A stretch of 64,000 bases of DNA from Ascaphus truei. Its lineage: Eukaryota > Chordata > Amphibia > Anura > Ascaphidae. The translations under genes and the position numbers were made by a program. The DNA is taken from positions 7,395,747 to 7,459,746 of the forward strand of contig CM071570.1 in NCBI GenBank assembly GCA_036426205.1, in the 5' to 3' direction. Below are positions 10,818 to 22,358 of the stretch, piece by piece. Each line of letters begins with the position of its first letter. Position 1 is the first letter of the stretch. The notes under the pieces are model-generated. The model worked only from the letters and a program-made list of their open reading frames with translations, was not told the origin of the DNA and did not search any database.

Positions 10818-11920
10818 ATTCTAGTGACTATTGTATATTAACGTTCCCTAGGAACGTTCTTTCCCAATGTGCAGGTGAAGTGTATTTTTATTTTAAACTA
10901 TGTAATCCCTGTTCATCCAGGTAACTTACATTAGTCGTTTTGCTGACGCACTTTACTTTTGAATAGCATTAGCCTTGAGAATACCCATTAATAAGGATGG
11001 AAATAAGGTCTGTTACCTATTTCGGGAACGTTACATTATTTGCACAAAATTAACGACCGCTAAATTCCTTAGCAAATAATTTCAAAGCTGTTTCTTGTGC
11101 TGACAAATGTTTAATTTCAGTGCATGGAAACAGATTTTACAATATTCTTTAGACTACAAGGGTATTCATCCCATTCGTCCCATAGTCCTTGAATACTGTT
11201 TCATGAGCAGACAATGCATCTATAATTTGTTGAGCTCAGTAGCTACGTACAATGTTCTTGTTTTGCGAAACAGGTAAGTCAGTCATGTTATGATTACTCC
11301 TATGATTATGTATTTTGTCACTGGAAAGATAATCTTTGTTTGAACTAACTTGATCAAGTCAGTAAAATATAATAAATGATATCCCTACTACCAGCGTAAA
11401 GAAGAGATATCATCTATTAAAGTATAATTCCATAACATAGAAATGTAACCTTGGTTCATCTAAATTATGGGTGGCCAAAATCCAGTCCTCAAAGGCCACC
11501 AACAGGTCAGGTTTTCAGGTTATCCCTGCTTCAGCACAGGTGGCTAAATTACTTCAAATCGAGTTACTTACACTACCCTTTCAAGTCTGCATGGCTTACT
11601 TACCCCTTATATTTACCTGGCACTTGATATTTTGCCTTATGTGATAGTTTTCAGGTATTGTAGCTTTTTCAGACTTTGTCCAATTCACTTGTTATCACAC
11701 CACTCACTTTATTGTCTTGTTACCCTGCACTTTTCAGTAATTCCTTTATACAGTACATACTCAAGTTTCCCCCTTGGGGGACACACATATTTCACTCTAC
11801 TCTTTGTGGACTTTTCTGTTTCCATGTCCTTTATGGACTTGGACAAGAGGCTTTAGATCATAGTCCCTCTGTCTACCTTCCTAGGTCCATTAATTGTCTT
11901 GGACACCATCATTCATGTGG
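10818..11920. other. Mostly unclassified; possible hAT-like fragment at ~11470-11550
   Basis: No gene is seen. The stretch near 11475-11550 (ATCCAGTCCTCAAAGGCCAC, then CCCTGCTTCAGCACAGGTGG) resembles a common vertebrate interspersed DNA-transposon fragment as I recall it. Termini are not resolvable. Confidence 0.4.
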
Positions 11921-11936
11921 CTAATATCATCCTTCA

Positions 11937-12206
11937 ATGTAACTGATGGACAAGGGCACACGGATTTGAATCAAAAATAATTTATTGTGTCATAGACAAC
12001 ACAGCGTTTTTGCCACTTCACTTGAGAAAGGCAAGCAGGCCGAAATGTCCTGTTGTCTATGGCACAATAAATTATATTTTATTCAAATCCGTGTGTCCTT
12101 CAGTTACATTGGATAAATTGGACGAAATGCAAGTGTTTCCTGGGGCTAAGGAGCACCGGTAAAATAATCACTATTTATCTTATTTCTGGTGTGCAGCAAA
12201 CATCCA
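11937..12206 (+). mobile_element. Small fold-back insertion with hammerhead-like centre and 16-bp TSD
   Basis: The 270-bp insert is flanked by perfect 16-bp direct repeats (CTAATATCATCCTTCA) at 11921-11936 and 12207-12222. Its left part (GTAACTGATGGACAAGGGC to TCATAGACAACAC) is an inverted copy of 12051-12112. Between the arms, CTTGAGA at 12021 and GAAA at 12042-12045 bracket an AGGC/GGCC hairpin, giving a degenerate hammerhead-like layout. A long TSD and inverted 5' segment fit a Penelope-type insertion. Confidence 0.7.
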
Positions 12207-12222
12207 CTAATATCATCCTTCA

Positions 12223-13815
12223 TTTTTGAAGGTGATTGTAAGTGCACTGCAATTAGGGGCTATTTTTGAGATTCTTTCTTGGATCTCACTCTTTACCAGA
12301 TCATTTACCTGTGCCAAAAAAAAAAGAAAAACAAAAACAGAGCGGGACTAATGTTTTTTGAAAATTAAGTATCTCCAGCAATGTTATTTTTCTTCTAAAT
12401 TATTCAAAAATAAAAACACGTTTCTTCTGGATTTGACAAATATTGGAAAAATATATAGCCTTTGGAGGACTGAGGAGTTCATACTTTTTAAAAATACAGA
12501 CCATTTTAATTTGTCTATACTTTTATTTTTCCTAAACTTGACATTACTTTGCTTTTCCCATACAGTAGCATCCCATGGATGACTTGTTGTCAATTGCTCT
12601 ATGATTTTTCCAGAACAGTTTTGGGAGCTTATTCAAAATAATCCCCATCATGATATTTTTAAGAATTCAAATTAAAAACTACAAAACAAACATTAAGGAA
12701 GTACCAGTACTTCAGAATTAGGTGAAACTTTTTTTTATTTGAACTAACAATTGATATTTAAGGAGAAGCTTTTCAGCATTCTGTCTCTTCCTGAGGTCAA
12801 ACAATAAACAATCATTAAAAATAGTGGAGAATGGGATATTTTTACACTTTTCTTGTTCCAACATGTTGACAAATGGAACCAGTAGAAGATATTTAATTTC
12901 CTGTTTTATTTTCATCAACCTAAAAGATTTAATCTAGAAGTTTAATTATATACTTTCAGACAGAGATGGATTGATAAATAAAGATAGGGCAACTCAAAGT
13001 GCATCTGTACATAGCATGTACAAATATATTATTAATTTTTTACTATATATTGCTTTTATCATTTGACCTTTGCCCTGCAGGATGTTTTAGGGTTAGTTTG
13101 GCCCTGACCATGTCTTTCTTATTTTTTCCATGAAATAAAATAATATTTAACATACAGTTCAATGTTTTAGGGAATTGATGGTCTTAGAATTGTTTTTTTT
13201 TAAAAAAAGAACATAGTTCTATAAGTGGAAATGTGTTAATGTCATAAACTACTTTGCAAACTTCTTAGCACGTTTTTCTTTAATGTTGTGTTTGTCACCC
13301 GAATTTGCCAAATATTTGATGATTTTTTTTAGGCAAAGATTAATTTCTGCAGCAACATCACCTTGAATCCTATGGAAACTCTGTGATATATCTGGGGGAA
13401 CACTGAGGCTCGCAAGATCTGCATTTGGGATTCCCATAACAATATATACAGTAGGCATTGCCAAAAAATATTCAACATTTTATGTTCTTTCAATTTAGCA
13501 TTCAAGAAAATCCAATATTTTTTTGTTGAATTTCCTTTTTGCAGCTGTAACAATTCTCAAAACTGCTCAAAAAGGTTTGATTGTCACCAAAGCTGCTACA
13601 GTATGTCAATCTAATTACCTTTCAGATTGTGAGGATGTTTGTAAAGTTACAGTATATGAAATTGTTGTTTAGCATGAAATTGTTGATCTTATTACTGTAT
13701 GTGGGCATAACTGTACATACAGTAACAACGATGTCTACAAGAATACTTCCAATGCATTTGTCATACTTAAGTACTGTATAACAATACATGATTTTCTAAA
13801 AACTTCTTTATAAAT
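12223..13815. other. AT-rich sequence, no gene seen
   Basis: Short open frames on both strands overlap each other and lack domains. No termini or tandem arrays are evident. Confidence 0.5.
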
Positions 13816-13820
13816 ACAGG

Positions 13821-13968
13821 TGTAACCGGGGTTATTGCACTTAATGGTGGGATATTCTGTGACATTCTGCGTTATCACTGACATTGAATCCTACTGTATG
13901 TAAAAGTGGAGATCTGCATTGTAAGGCAATGTTTTGTGCTATGAGCTAATGCAATAGCCCCGGCTACA
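13821..13968. mobile_element. 148-bp inverted-repeat element (MITE-like)
   Basis: The left end TGTAACCGGGGTTATTGCA is matched in reverse complement by the right end, which reads TGTAGCCGGGGCTATTGCA, with two differences. The interior is not coding. A target-site duplication could not be fixed, so the superfamily is open. Confidence 0.65.
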
Positions 13969-13969
13969 T

Positions 13970-15345
13970 CTTTTTAATTAGTTTACTTTCATGTAGTTTT
14001 AAAGAGGGAAACGGATGTTGGTATGAAACTTTCCAATGAATGTTAAATTGATTTCTTACGAAGAGTTATTACAATCAATACCAAGAATAGGGTGTCAGGT
14101 CAATTACCACAAGTTGATGTGCATCCTTCTGAATTACATAGTCATGAAGTGTTATGGAGTGTCAAGTGAGTGCAGCAACTCATCAATATACCACTTCCTA
14201 AACCATGAAGCTGTGCAATTGTTGGAGTTCATGGTCGGTTCACCTCTGGTGTGAATGTGTTTGTAAGATAGACCCAATTCCTCACCTAACCTGTTATGCT
14301 TCTCTCGGCTTTTATTAAGAACACAACAGCATGACGCTGTAGATTTTTTAAAGGAAACAAATGTATGAAGTGCAGTTTGAAGTAAATAGAGCTGAAAAAC
14401 ATAACATTAGCCTTATAGGATAGTTTATTATAGTAGTTTAGAATTTACTGTATCAGCAACTCCAGTCACTTAAATATGTGCTTTATTTATGTCTAATAAA
14501 TTATTATAATGATCCTGCCGGATATGATAACAGCTTCATATTTATTATACTTAAAATACTATCTACACAATATAGCCTCTATACTGATGCTAAAGTGAAA
14601 CAAAGTGGTGAAGCACAAATAGTATTTTACAAATAATACAAATGACATATATTCTTTCTCCTGTCCATGCTCCCTGTTTTCTGTAAATCCCCGGGATTAC
14701 CATGTCTTGAACCCATGCAACACATGCTGCTATTAAATGGAATGTGACAATGGCTTCCCCATGCTGGAGGGGATATTAGTCCCATTCCTGTTAATGAAGC
14801 AGATCTCTTCTTAAGTCTTGGGAAGTGGATTCATAGAAAATTTAATACGGGTCATAACGAGAAACAAGGTATTGCAGAAAACAATGCATGTATTTCTATT
14901 TAAGGGAACAGATGCCAGTGCATTGTTAACTATCTGCAACCCGATTTAGCACTACAGTATATTGAATAGGGTACAGCCACTCTAAGATGGATTCCTGTTG
15001 GCTGATTGGCTTGGATGCGATGAGCCACACAAAACAATTTGTGAAGAGTTAGTTTAACCAATTTTGGGAAAATACCTTTGATTAGCTGTGCTTAGTTCAT
15101 GTCATCTATATAACAATTACCTCATTATGTAGTACATAATCCCAATATAAAAAGCAAAACACTTACCCAGCTGCAATATGATGTTAATGTGTACATGTAA
15201 TGCATTGAAATTTTCTCATGAAAGAAGACTGCTAATCTTTAACTGAAGAGTGTTGAATAATATGTCTGTTGTTGCAATGTTTATTTCCCCCCCCCCCCCT
15301 TTAACATCGATTAAAGACCTGGTGCACACAAAAAAGCACAATATC
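13970..15345. other. No gene or clear element seen
   Basis: This is AT-rich intergenic-looking sequence. A C-run lies at about 15288-15299. Confidence 0.5.
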
Positions 15346-15351
15346 AAAGTA

Positions 15352-15679
15352 TAGGCATACCCCGCATTAACGTATGCAATGGGACCGGAGCATGTATGTA
15401 AAGTGAAAATGTACTTATAGTGAAGCACTACCTTTTTTCCACTTATTCATGTACTGTACTGCAATCGTCATATATGTGCATAACTGATGTAAATAACACA
15501 TTTGTAACAGGCTCTATAGTCTCCCCGCTTGCGCACAACTTCGGTACAGGTAGGGAGCTGGTATTGCTGTTCAGGACGTGCTGACAGGCGCATGCGTGAG
15601 CTGCCGTTTGCCTATTGGGCGATATGTCCTTACTCGCGAGTGTACTTAAAGTGAGTGTCCTTAAACCGGGGCATGTCTG
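15352..15679. mobile_element. Non-autonomous pogo/Tigger-like element
   Basis: The left end TAGGCATACCCCGCATTAAC follows a TA dinucleotide (15350-15351). The right end in reverse complement reads CAGACATGCCCCGGTTTAAG and is followed by TA (15680-15681). TA duplications and a CAGGCATACC-type terminus fit Tigger elements of the Tc1/mariner superfamily. The 328-bp body has no transposase. The overlapping 103-codon minus frame is a by-product. Confidence 0.72.
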
Positions 15680-15684
15680 TACAG

Positions 15685-17060
15685 TGGAATATGATATCAG
15701 ACTTACAGTCCCGCACCCCTGGAAAACCATAGGAATGTCACTGCAGAATCTCATGGGAGCAGGGATTAACGCAGCAGGAGTTCCTATATGAAAGAGGGAA
15801 TATTAGATCCATTGTTGAGTTGCATGGAATTACTACAATTTTAAAACAGTCTACTTTATATTTTACCCCTCAAAAAGTTTTTCTAGCTTTGAGACTATTT
15901 TGTAATGGTAAAATCAGAATACATAAAATTCAGTGAAATACTTTTCTAAAGATTTCTGTTGTTACCCTTTTTCTATTTATCATTTACTGGAGGCAAAAAA
16001 GTGATGATCAAGTGATGCAGTTGCACTTTGTGTAACATAAATCCTAAAGAGCTTAGAATGAAAGCATTTGTTATATAAATCCCTTAATCAACTTAACGAC
16101 TAACTCTAGTTGTTGCAGTGCAGAGTAGAAACATTGTCATACACTCTATATTACATTGCACAAACCGGGCATAAGGTCATTTGATTCCCGTGTGTGGAAT
16201 CTGGCTTTCTGAAGTATGAAAGTGTCTGAAATGAAATCGAGTGGTAGAAGCACTGAAGCAAAGCAGTGTACTCTGGACCTGATTGATAAGCACATAAAAT
16301 TTTTCAATTAAGGTGCCTTGGACGTTTTGGCAATTGATAATGCTGTTTTATAGAAAAGTTTAAACTCTAAAGGAATTGAATGTTGACATAATTATTATCA
16401 TTGCCACTGTGTTAAATACAGTTAGAAGATAGCAATGGCATTGTTTAATGTCTCAATACTCATCATAAGCAGGTTGGATCCTAAACTCCGCAAGAGAAAA
16501 ACCACTGATAATACTACAGTGCCTTGCTATTTTGGTATAGTAGATACATGTTGATGTTTGTTATGGTGACGCTTTGGGTTAGGTCCTCTTAGTGTATGTC
16601 TCTGATTGGGCTGTAATAATAAGGAGCCACAGAAGAATTACATTTTGTGTGTATAATGGGATTAATTTATTTCTTCAATCAATGTCGTCATTTTAGACCC
16701 TTGTCTGCAGCAATAAAAACTGCAATTGATGAACTGGTCTAAACCAGTTATAAATTGGCCTAATCCTTTCTGTGATAGGCATCTGTCAGCCCCAGAGTGT
16801 CACAGGACTTCTATGACGTGATTGCTTTGGTAACAATCATACAGTCTCGGACATGCCATCAATCAACAGTGGATTGTTATTTACACCAATGATTAAAGTC
16901 TAAGTAAAGTGGTGAGCACAATCTCCCCATAGAATATTAGCAGAAATTATATGAGGTTCCCTGAATGTCACAAGAACCTCCTTCATTGTCCCCACAGTAA
17001 CAGTTGAAAACAAGTCTTAGAAATCTGATGCATGTGCTAAAAAACAGAGCATGTAAAATA
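15685..17060. other. No gene or clear element seen
   Basis: This is AT-rich sequence without recognisable termini, tandem arrays or domain-bearing frames. Confidence 0.5.
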
Positions 17061-17200
17061 CATAGGGCCTATGCTATAAGCCTCGATAAGGCACTTATTG
17101 AGGCCTTTTCACCCGAAAGGCCTACTGCTATTCAGTAAACCTCAATAAATGGCTGATAAAAGCCTTTATCTGCATTATTTTTTCAAGAAAAAAAAATCGC

Positions 17201-17601
17201 CTGTGACGTCACATTTTGTGGTTAGATGGTACAGCTCCAATCCAATTTGATGCTGTATCATGTGCCCGCCTATTTTTTTTTTTTTTTAATGATGTGACAT
17301 CCACTCCATGTGAGGTATGTCACATCCTTCAACCCATATGGCTATATCATATGGTATTACAGCCAATGGGATTGAAGACAATCCCATTGGTTACTTTACC
17401 ATGTGATAGATTACATTAGTTCAAAAGAATATGACATCACTTTAAGGCTGTAATACCATGTGATATTGCCATCTGGTTTGATGGATGTGACGTACCTCCC
17501 TTGGATAAGATGTCACATCCTTTAAAAAATGAGGCGGGCACATGATACAGCATCCAATTGGATTGGAGCTGTACCATCTGACCATAAAATGTAATGTCAC
17601 G
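17201..17601. repeat. 400-bp fold-back (two ~200-bp inverted arms)
   Basis: The left arm (GTGACGTCACATTTTGTGG, then GATGGTACAGCTCCAATCCA) pairs with the right arm ending TAAAATGTAATGTCAC, centred near 17400. Each arm contains a GATGTGACATC-type block. One arm alone recurs at 26861-27105. Confidence 0.82.
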
Positions 17602-18734
17602 GGCCATATACTGTATAAGGCCTGTTAGTCTCATTTTACCTCAAGAAGCCGACGTGAAAACATCCTATTGGGGATTTACCATGAAGAAAGAAGATTAAAG
17701 AAAAGAAGAAAATAATGACAGATGAAGAAAGAAGATTTTTTTTAACCTGTTCCTGATCTTCAAGGTAGATGGCGTTGGATTGTGGGTGATGACATCACGG
17801 TACGAGAGCTTGCAGAATCGCCAGGAGTCGGTGGGTGAAGACTTCTAAAGGTAAGTAAAATATTGAATGCATAAATGTATTTCTCAGTTTTTTTATTGTA
17901 TTTATGTATTTTTATGTTTGTGATTGCCCATTGACTGATACTGTATTAATCTGTGCCCCTTTAGGGTACAGATAAATACAGTGACAAGTAATGCATTTTT
18001 TTGACAAATGCTTGTTTTCTATTGATTGTTATTTTTTCAATTTCTGTTTATTATTTAGATTAAATTGTTATGTATTTGGATGGCTTGTTTTTAGTACAGT
18101 TTAGGATTGGTTAGCGTTTTAAATTTATTAATTGTTTTGTTGTCAACTGGTTTAAATGAATTAATTGTTTTGTTGGCTTTTATTGATTTAATTGATTGGG
18201 TGGCTAGTGCTTTTGTTTCTTTTAAATGTATTTTGGTTGTTTGCTTGTATTTATTTCTGGTATTACTTATGGTTTGATTTTGAATAATGTAATTTGTTTG
18301 GTGTTTAAATAGTTAATTCTGTTTATTTGGTATTTGTTTTATTGATTGCTGGTAATTTTGTTGTTTTTACTTATTTGTTGTTGTTTATTTGGTGATTGTT
18401 TTGAATAAATTTGATATTGTTGGTGGTTGTTTATTTTTGAGGTTGACCATTGACTGTCATAGTGTAAATCATGCCCATATTTTATGGGTATGAGGTACCA
18501 CTGTGCCAATTAATTGTTTTCTTTGCATTTGGAATGTGTACAGTATATTTTTAATGTAATGTGTATTATTTTGGGTCTGTTTTTTTTTAGCTTCCCCATT
18601 TATTGCTATAGTGGCAAAGCATGCACATATTATATGGAGTGGGAGGGGGGGGTGTAGTATTTATTTAAATGTAATGCATATATTTTTTTATGCACATGAT
18701 TGATACTGCCGGCAAGCAGTGACCCCCGGACACC

Positions 18735-18925
18735 TGCAGGGATCACCCATGGACCCCAGGGTGCCGATTGGGCCCCTGGACATCCGTGGGAACATCCTGA
18801 GGAAACTCAGACATCCATAGGGACCATGTGGAGGCTCCTTGACACCCGCGGGGACCACATGCAGACCTACGGACACCCGTGGGGCCCCCAGACACCCATG
18901 GGGACCACGTGGAGACTCCCGCCAG
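18735..18925 (+). repeat. GC-rich minisatellite, ~30-bp unit
   Basis: Imperfect repeats of a unit like GACACCCGTGGGGACCAC followed by a variable dozen bases run through this stretch. The 85-codon frame across it is a by-product of the repeat. Confidence 0.65.
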
Positions 18926-18990
18926 CCTCCGGCATCAATCCTGTGCAGAAAAAATAAAAATGTTTAGGGTTTTTATGTGGGGGCACAGGG

Positions 18991-19340
18991 GGCTATCCGC
19001 TGAGGTAATGAAGCTGCTTTAATGTAAATGTTATTAATAGTTTGCTGGAGCAGGTGAACCACTTTCATTTCAGCTCAGGGACACCCTGCTTCCTGAGTTA
19101 CAGGCCCTGGTATGGGGCATCGGATGCCGGTATCACCGCCATTTTTAAATCGTCCATGTCACGTGACCGGGGGATTTAAATAATGGAGGAGATACCAGCA
19201 CCCCATACCAGGGGCTGTAACTCAGGAAGCAGGGGGTTCCCAAGCTTAAATCAATGCGGTTCATCTCAGGAGACCCCGTGCTCCCGCACAGTATTAATAA
19301 ACATTACATTAAAGCAGCTTCATTACTTTAGCGGATAGCC
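18991..19340. repeat. 350-bp palindrome
   Basis: GGCTATCCGC at the left matches GCGGATAGCC at the right, and the similarity continues inwards (GTAATGAAGCTGCTTTAATG and others) to a centre at CACGTGAC near 19163. Part of each arm recurs in the element at 59395-60005. Confidence 0.8.
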
Positions 19341-19384
19341 AATTTTTTATTTGTTTTTTAATACTAATATATTGTAGCACGTGG

Positions 19385-19620
19385 TCTCTGGAGCAGAATC
19401 GTGTTGATTTGAGGTCCGGGGACCCCCTGCTTCCCGAGATTCCGGCCCCGTTATTGGGTGCTGGAATCTCCTACTGTATGCATTTAAATCCCACGGTCAT
19501 GTGACGCGAGACATTTATATGAATAGGAGATACCGGCACCCCATAACGGGACCTGTATCTCGGGAAGCAAGTGGTCCCCGGACCTGAAATTAACGCGATT
19601 CCACTCCGGAGAACCCCTGT
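19385..19620. repeat. Second palindrome, related to the preceding one
   Basis: GGTCTCTGGAGCAGAATCG at the left faces CGATTCCACTCCGGAGA at the right, centred near 19505. GGGGACCCCCTGCTTCCCGA is shared with the elements at 18991 and 59395. Confidence 0.7.
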
Positions 19621-19864
19621 TACAATACACTAGTATTAAATTAAAATCTTGCAATCGCTGGCGAGATATGCGCAGGACAGATTGCTACAGATCGCCGGGC
19701 GAGCCCTTTTCGAAAGGGGCAAACATCACGTCGCCGGCTACTCGCCAGTTTTGCATATTTTGCTATCACAGGTATTCGGGGCTTTCTAAATACCATGATA
19801 GCAACACTGTCAAAACTGATGGTGTAAGCAGTACAGCAATTTTATTTATCAAGGCTACTAACAT

Positions 19865-21440
19865 AATCTTTAAAGTACTAATCAAGGAGCCTAATAGACA
19901 CAATTTTTAAATTAACAAGAGTGGGATTGGTATTCAACATTTTTGTGCACTTCCCTTTTGCATAAGCATGCTATACTGAGCATGTACTGCATGCTATACT
20001 GAGCATGTACTCTATGCATTATGTTGATCGTATACAATACACCTGAATCTGTGTTAATTTTAATAAACATCACATACTGTACAGTATTCCAAAGGGGCTG
20101 GCAACATAGTTATTCCTTGAGGCAAATGGGATAATGGTGCAATACCATTTAGAGAAAAGAATATACTGTCCACTATTTGTTGATGTCACAATTCAATAAT
20201 CCATGTTATGTTGCCTGTCATTGTTACTCTTCTTTTTATGTTTCAACACTTCAAATGCACCTGACACATCTTTATTTATTTTGAAAGATAGGAAAAAGGA
20301 TAGCTCTTTTTAACAGTTATATTAATTGATGGATTCACACTGTAAATACTTAACTAATTAATTCATTGATCTTCAAGGAAAAATTAAAGAAAAAAAATAA
20401 GCAGATTACTTACAGTAGCTTTCCTGTTCTTGTGCATTTTATACAATCAACACACTTGTATTAAACAATTTTTGACGGTGTTTCTATTTACAGTACTTAA
20501 CAGCATTAGCTTTCAGGTCAGTCATCTCTTGCATGATTATAGCTCAGGAATCCACAGGAGGATTTTGGAGATCCATAAACCCAACAAGGAGCTTGATGTA
20601 TTGAGTCCATAATGCAACACAACATTCGCTTGAGAGAGTATCAGAGCATTAGAAGCCAAAAATGACAGTGGAATGTCTATGTATGAAACTTGGTCAGGCA
20701 TGTCACAGAAACTATTCCAATAAATGCTAATGGAAAATGTCAACTCAATTCTGTATTCATTTGAGTAAGCAACTGGTATAATATTGCATAACATGTAAAT
20801 GTAATGGGTCTGTCTGAAGTGGATGCAGACAAGGAAACTGATATCAATGCTTATAGATTAAAACATAGAGGTTATTTATGTTAACAACTCACAAAATTGA
20901 ACAGTGGCAAGCTCTCTAAGTCTATCACAATCAGACTATTATTTTAGCTAAAGCGTAAAGAAAAGATCAAGCACTGAAGAAAAAGAACAAAAAGACCTGT
21001 ATTCAATAAAGTCCGATACTGTAGTTTCTCCTTCGTCCCAATTATTTGTTGCTGGCAATACAATTACATACGCATGATGAGTATGGGCTAATTTATATAC
21101 ATGAGGGGAAACAACTGTGCTCACAAGTTAGCCGAGACTGCCGGCTTCACTTTTAAAGATGACAGCAATATATTGGTTATAGACTCTCAAATCCCTGAAT
21201 GCAAACACAAACAATGTAAGAAATAGTTTTATATTAGCAAATTAGTTATACAACACAAAGGGAAGAGAAAAAAGGGGAGAACACAAAATACTGTATAGTG
21301 TAATAGTTAGTAAAAATGTTGATTTTAATTCAATGTTAGTAGCACTAACAAGTTTAAGATGATTAGTAACCTGTTCACATTGCCACTGCTTCCAAAATCG
21401 CTCTCACCAACAGCCAGGCTAGTTCTGTATGTGTGCTCCC
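19865..21440. other. No gene seen; short tandem duplication near 19967
   Basis: A ~23-bp unit (GCATGCTATACTGAGCATGT) is duplicated in tandem at about 19967-20012. The rest is AT-rich with no recognised feature. Confidence 0.5.
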
Positions 21441-21444
21441 AGTT

Positions 21445-21840
21445 AGAGTTGGGCGAATATTTTGGGTGGATTTGGATCCGCAGTGGATCGGCCGGCTCTT
21501 TTGGTCCGCGGAGTTCAGCGGATCAATCTCCAAAAGTTTGGATCACGTTTTTGCGGATTTTTTATTATTATTAGCAATACACTTAACGTTCTTAAGAATC
21601 CACCGACTGATTGCTGAATCCGCGGATTGATTTCTACAAATCCATCCACGGGCTAGTATCCCATGGTATTTTTTAATGAATCTGCACGGATTGAAACCGA
21701 CCAATCCGTTTGCGGATTTTACACCGCAAAACGGATTTTGGGGAAAAAATGCGAGAAAATCCAGGAAAGGTGTTTGGGGGCGGATTCTCCCATTCTTTCA
21801 TCCACAGCCAAGGCCTCTCTCACCGTAAGTCTTTTCTCTC
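21445..21840. repeat. Unclassified interspersed repeat rich in GGATCCGC/GCGGATT motifs
   Basis: The stretch starts AGAGTTGGGCGAATATTTT and is filled with short inverted GCGGATT/AATCCGC motifs. A related AGAGATGAGCGAATTATTC start occurs near 52737. I take it for a non-coding amphibian interspersed repeat of unknown class. Confidence 0.4.
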
Positions 21841-22358
21841 GCAAGGTAAATGTGGAAAAAAGCTCAATATGGAACAATAACCATGTTATTTAAAGATCAA
21901 TGTTTTTATATAATAATAATAACATTGTGCCATGATGTATGTAGGGTTATAGGCAGTGCTTGACAATTCTACCAAAAATCTATTTGACAAACCAAAAAAT
22001 CTACTCGCCACCAAGCCCAACCCCTAGCCCGCCCCTAGCCTCGCCCCACCCCTAGCCCGCCCCTAGCCTCACCACAAGCCCAGCATTTTAAAAAATAAAT
22101 TGAAAAATTTTTGTTTTCTTAAGTGATAAAAAAACATAAATGGTACATTTCAATGACCAGATTCTTCAAACAAAACATTAAATGTATTTTTTGCCACTTG
22201 TATTACATTTTCATACAATTTGCTTGCACCATTTCAGAGAAATGTAATATTTAAAATGATAATTAATTGTTAACCACAGTAACAGCTGAACCTGTACATT
22301 CTAATAGGTGCATCAATGTATACTCCATGTGTATTTTTTTGGATAAGTACAGTATATA

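Larger units (their letters stand above)
17066..19860 (+). mobile_element. Large palindrome-rich non-coding DNA element, copy 1
   Basis: The element starts near GGGCCTATGCTATAAGCCTC, resembling the TA-flanked start at 59395. In order it holds a 400-bp fold-back (17201-17601), a purine-rich GAAGAAAGAAG tract (about 17680-17740), an AT-rich tandem zone (18050-18440), a GC-rich minisatellite (18735-18925), two further palindromes and a tail ending near 19860. Most of 17610-18640 recurs in reverse orientation at 25790-26850. No transposase is present. The outer boundary is approximate and nested insertion is possible. Confidence 0.55.

Noticed and set aside
17690..17860. Possible exon followed by GTAAGT-type donor at about 17850
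   Set aside because: The segment recurs in the inverted copy near 26590-26760 as part of a non-coding element and has no sustained reading frame.
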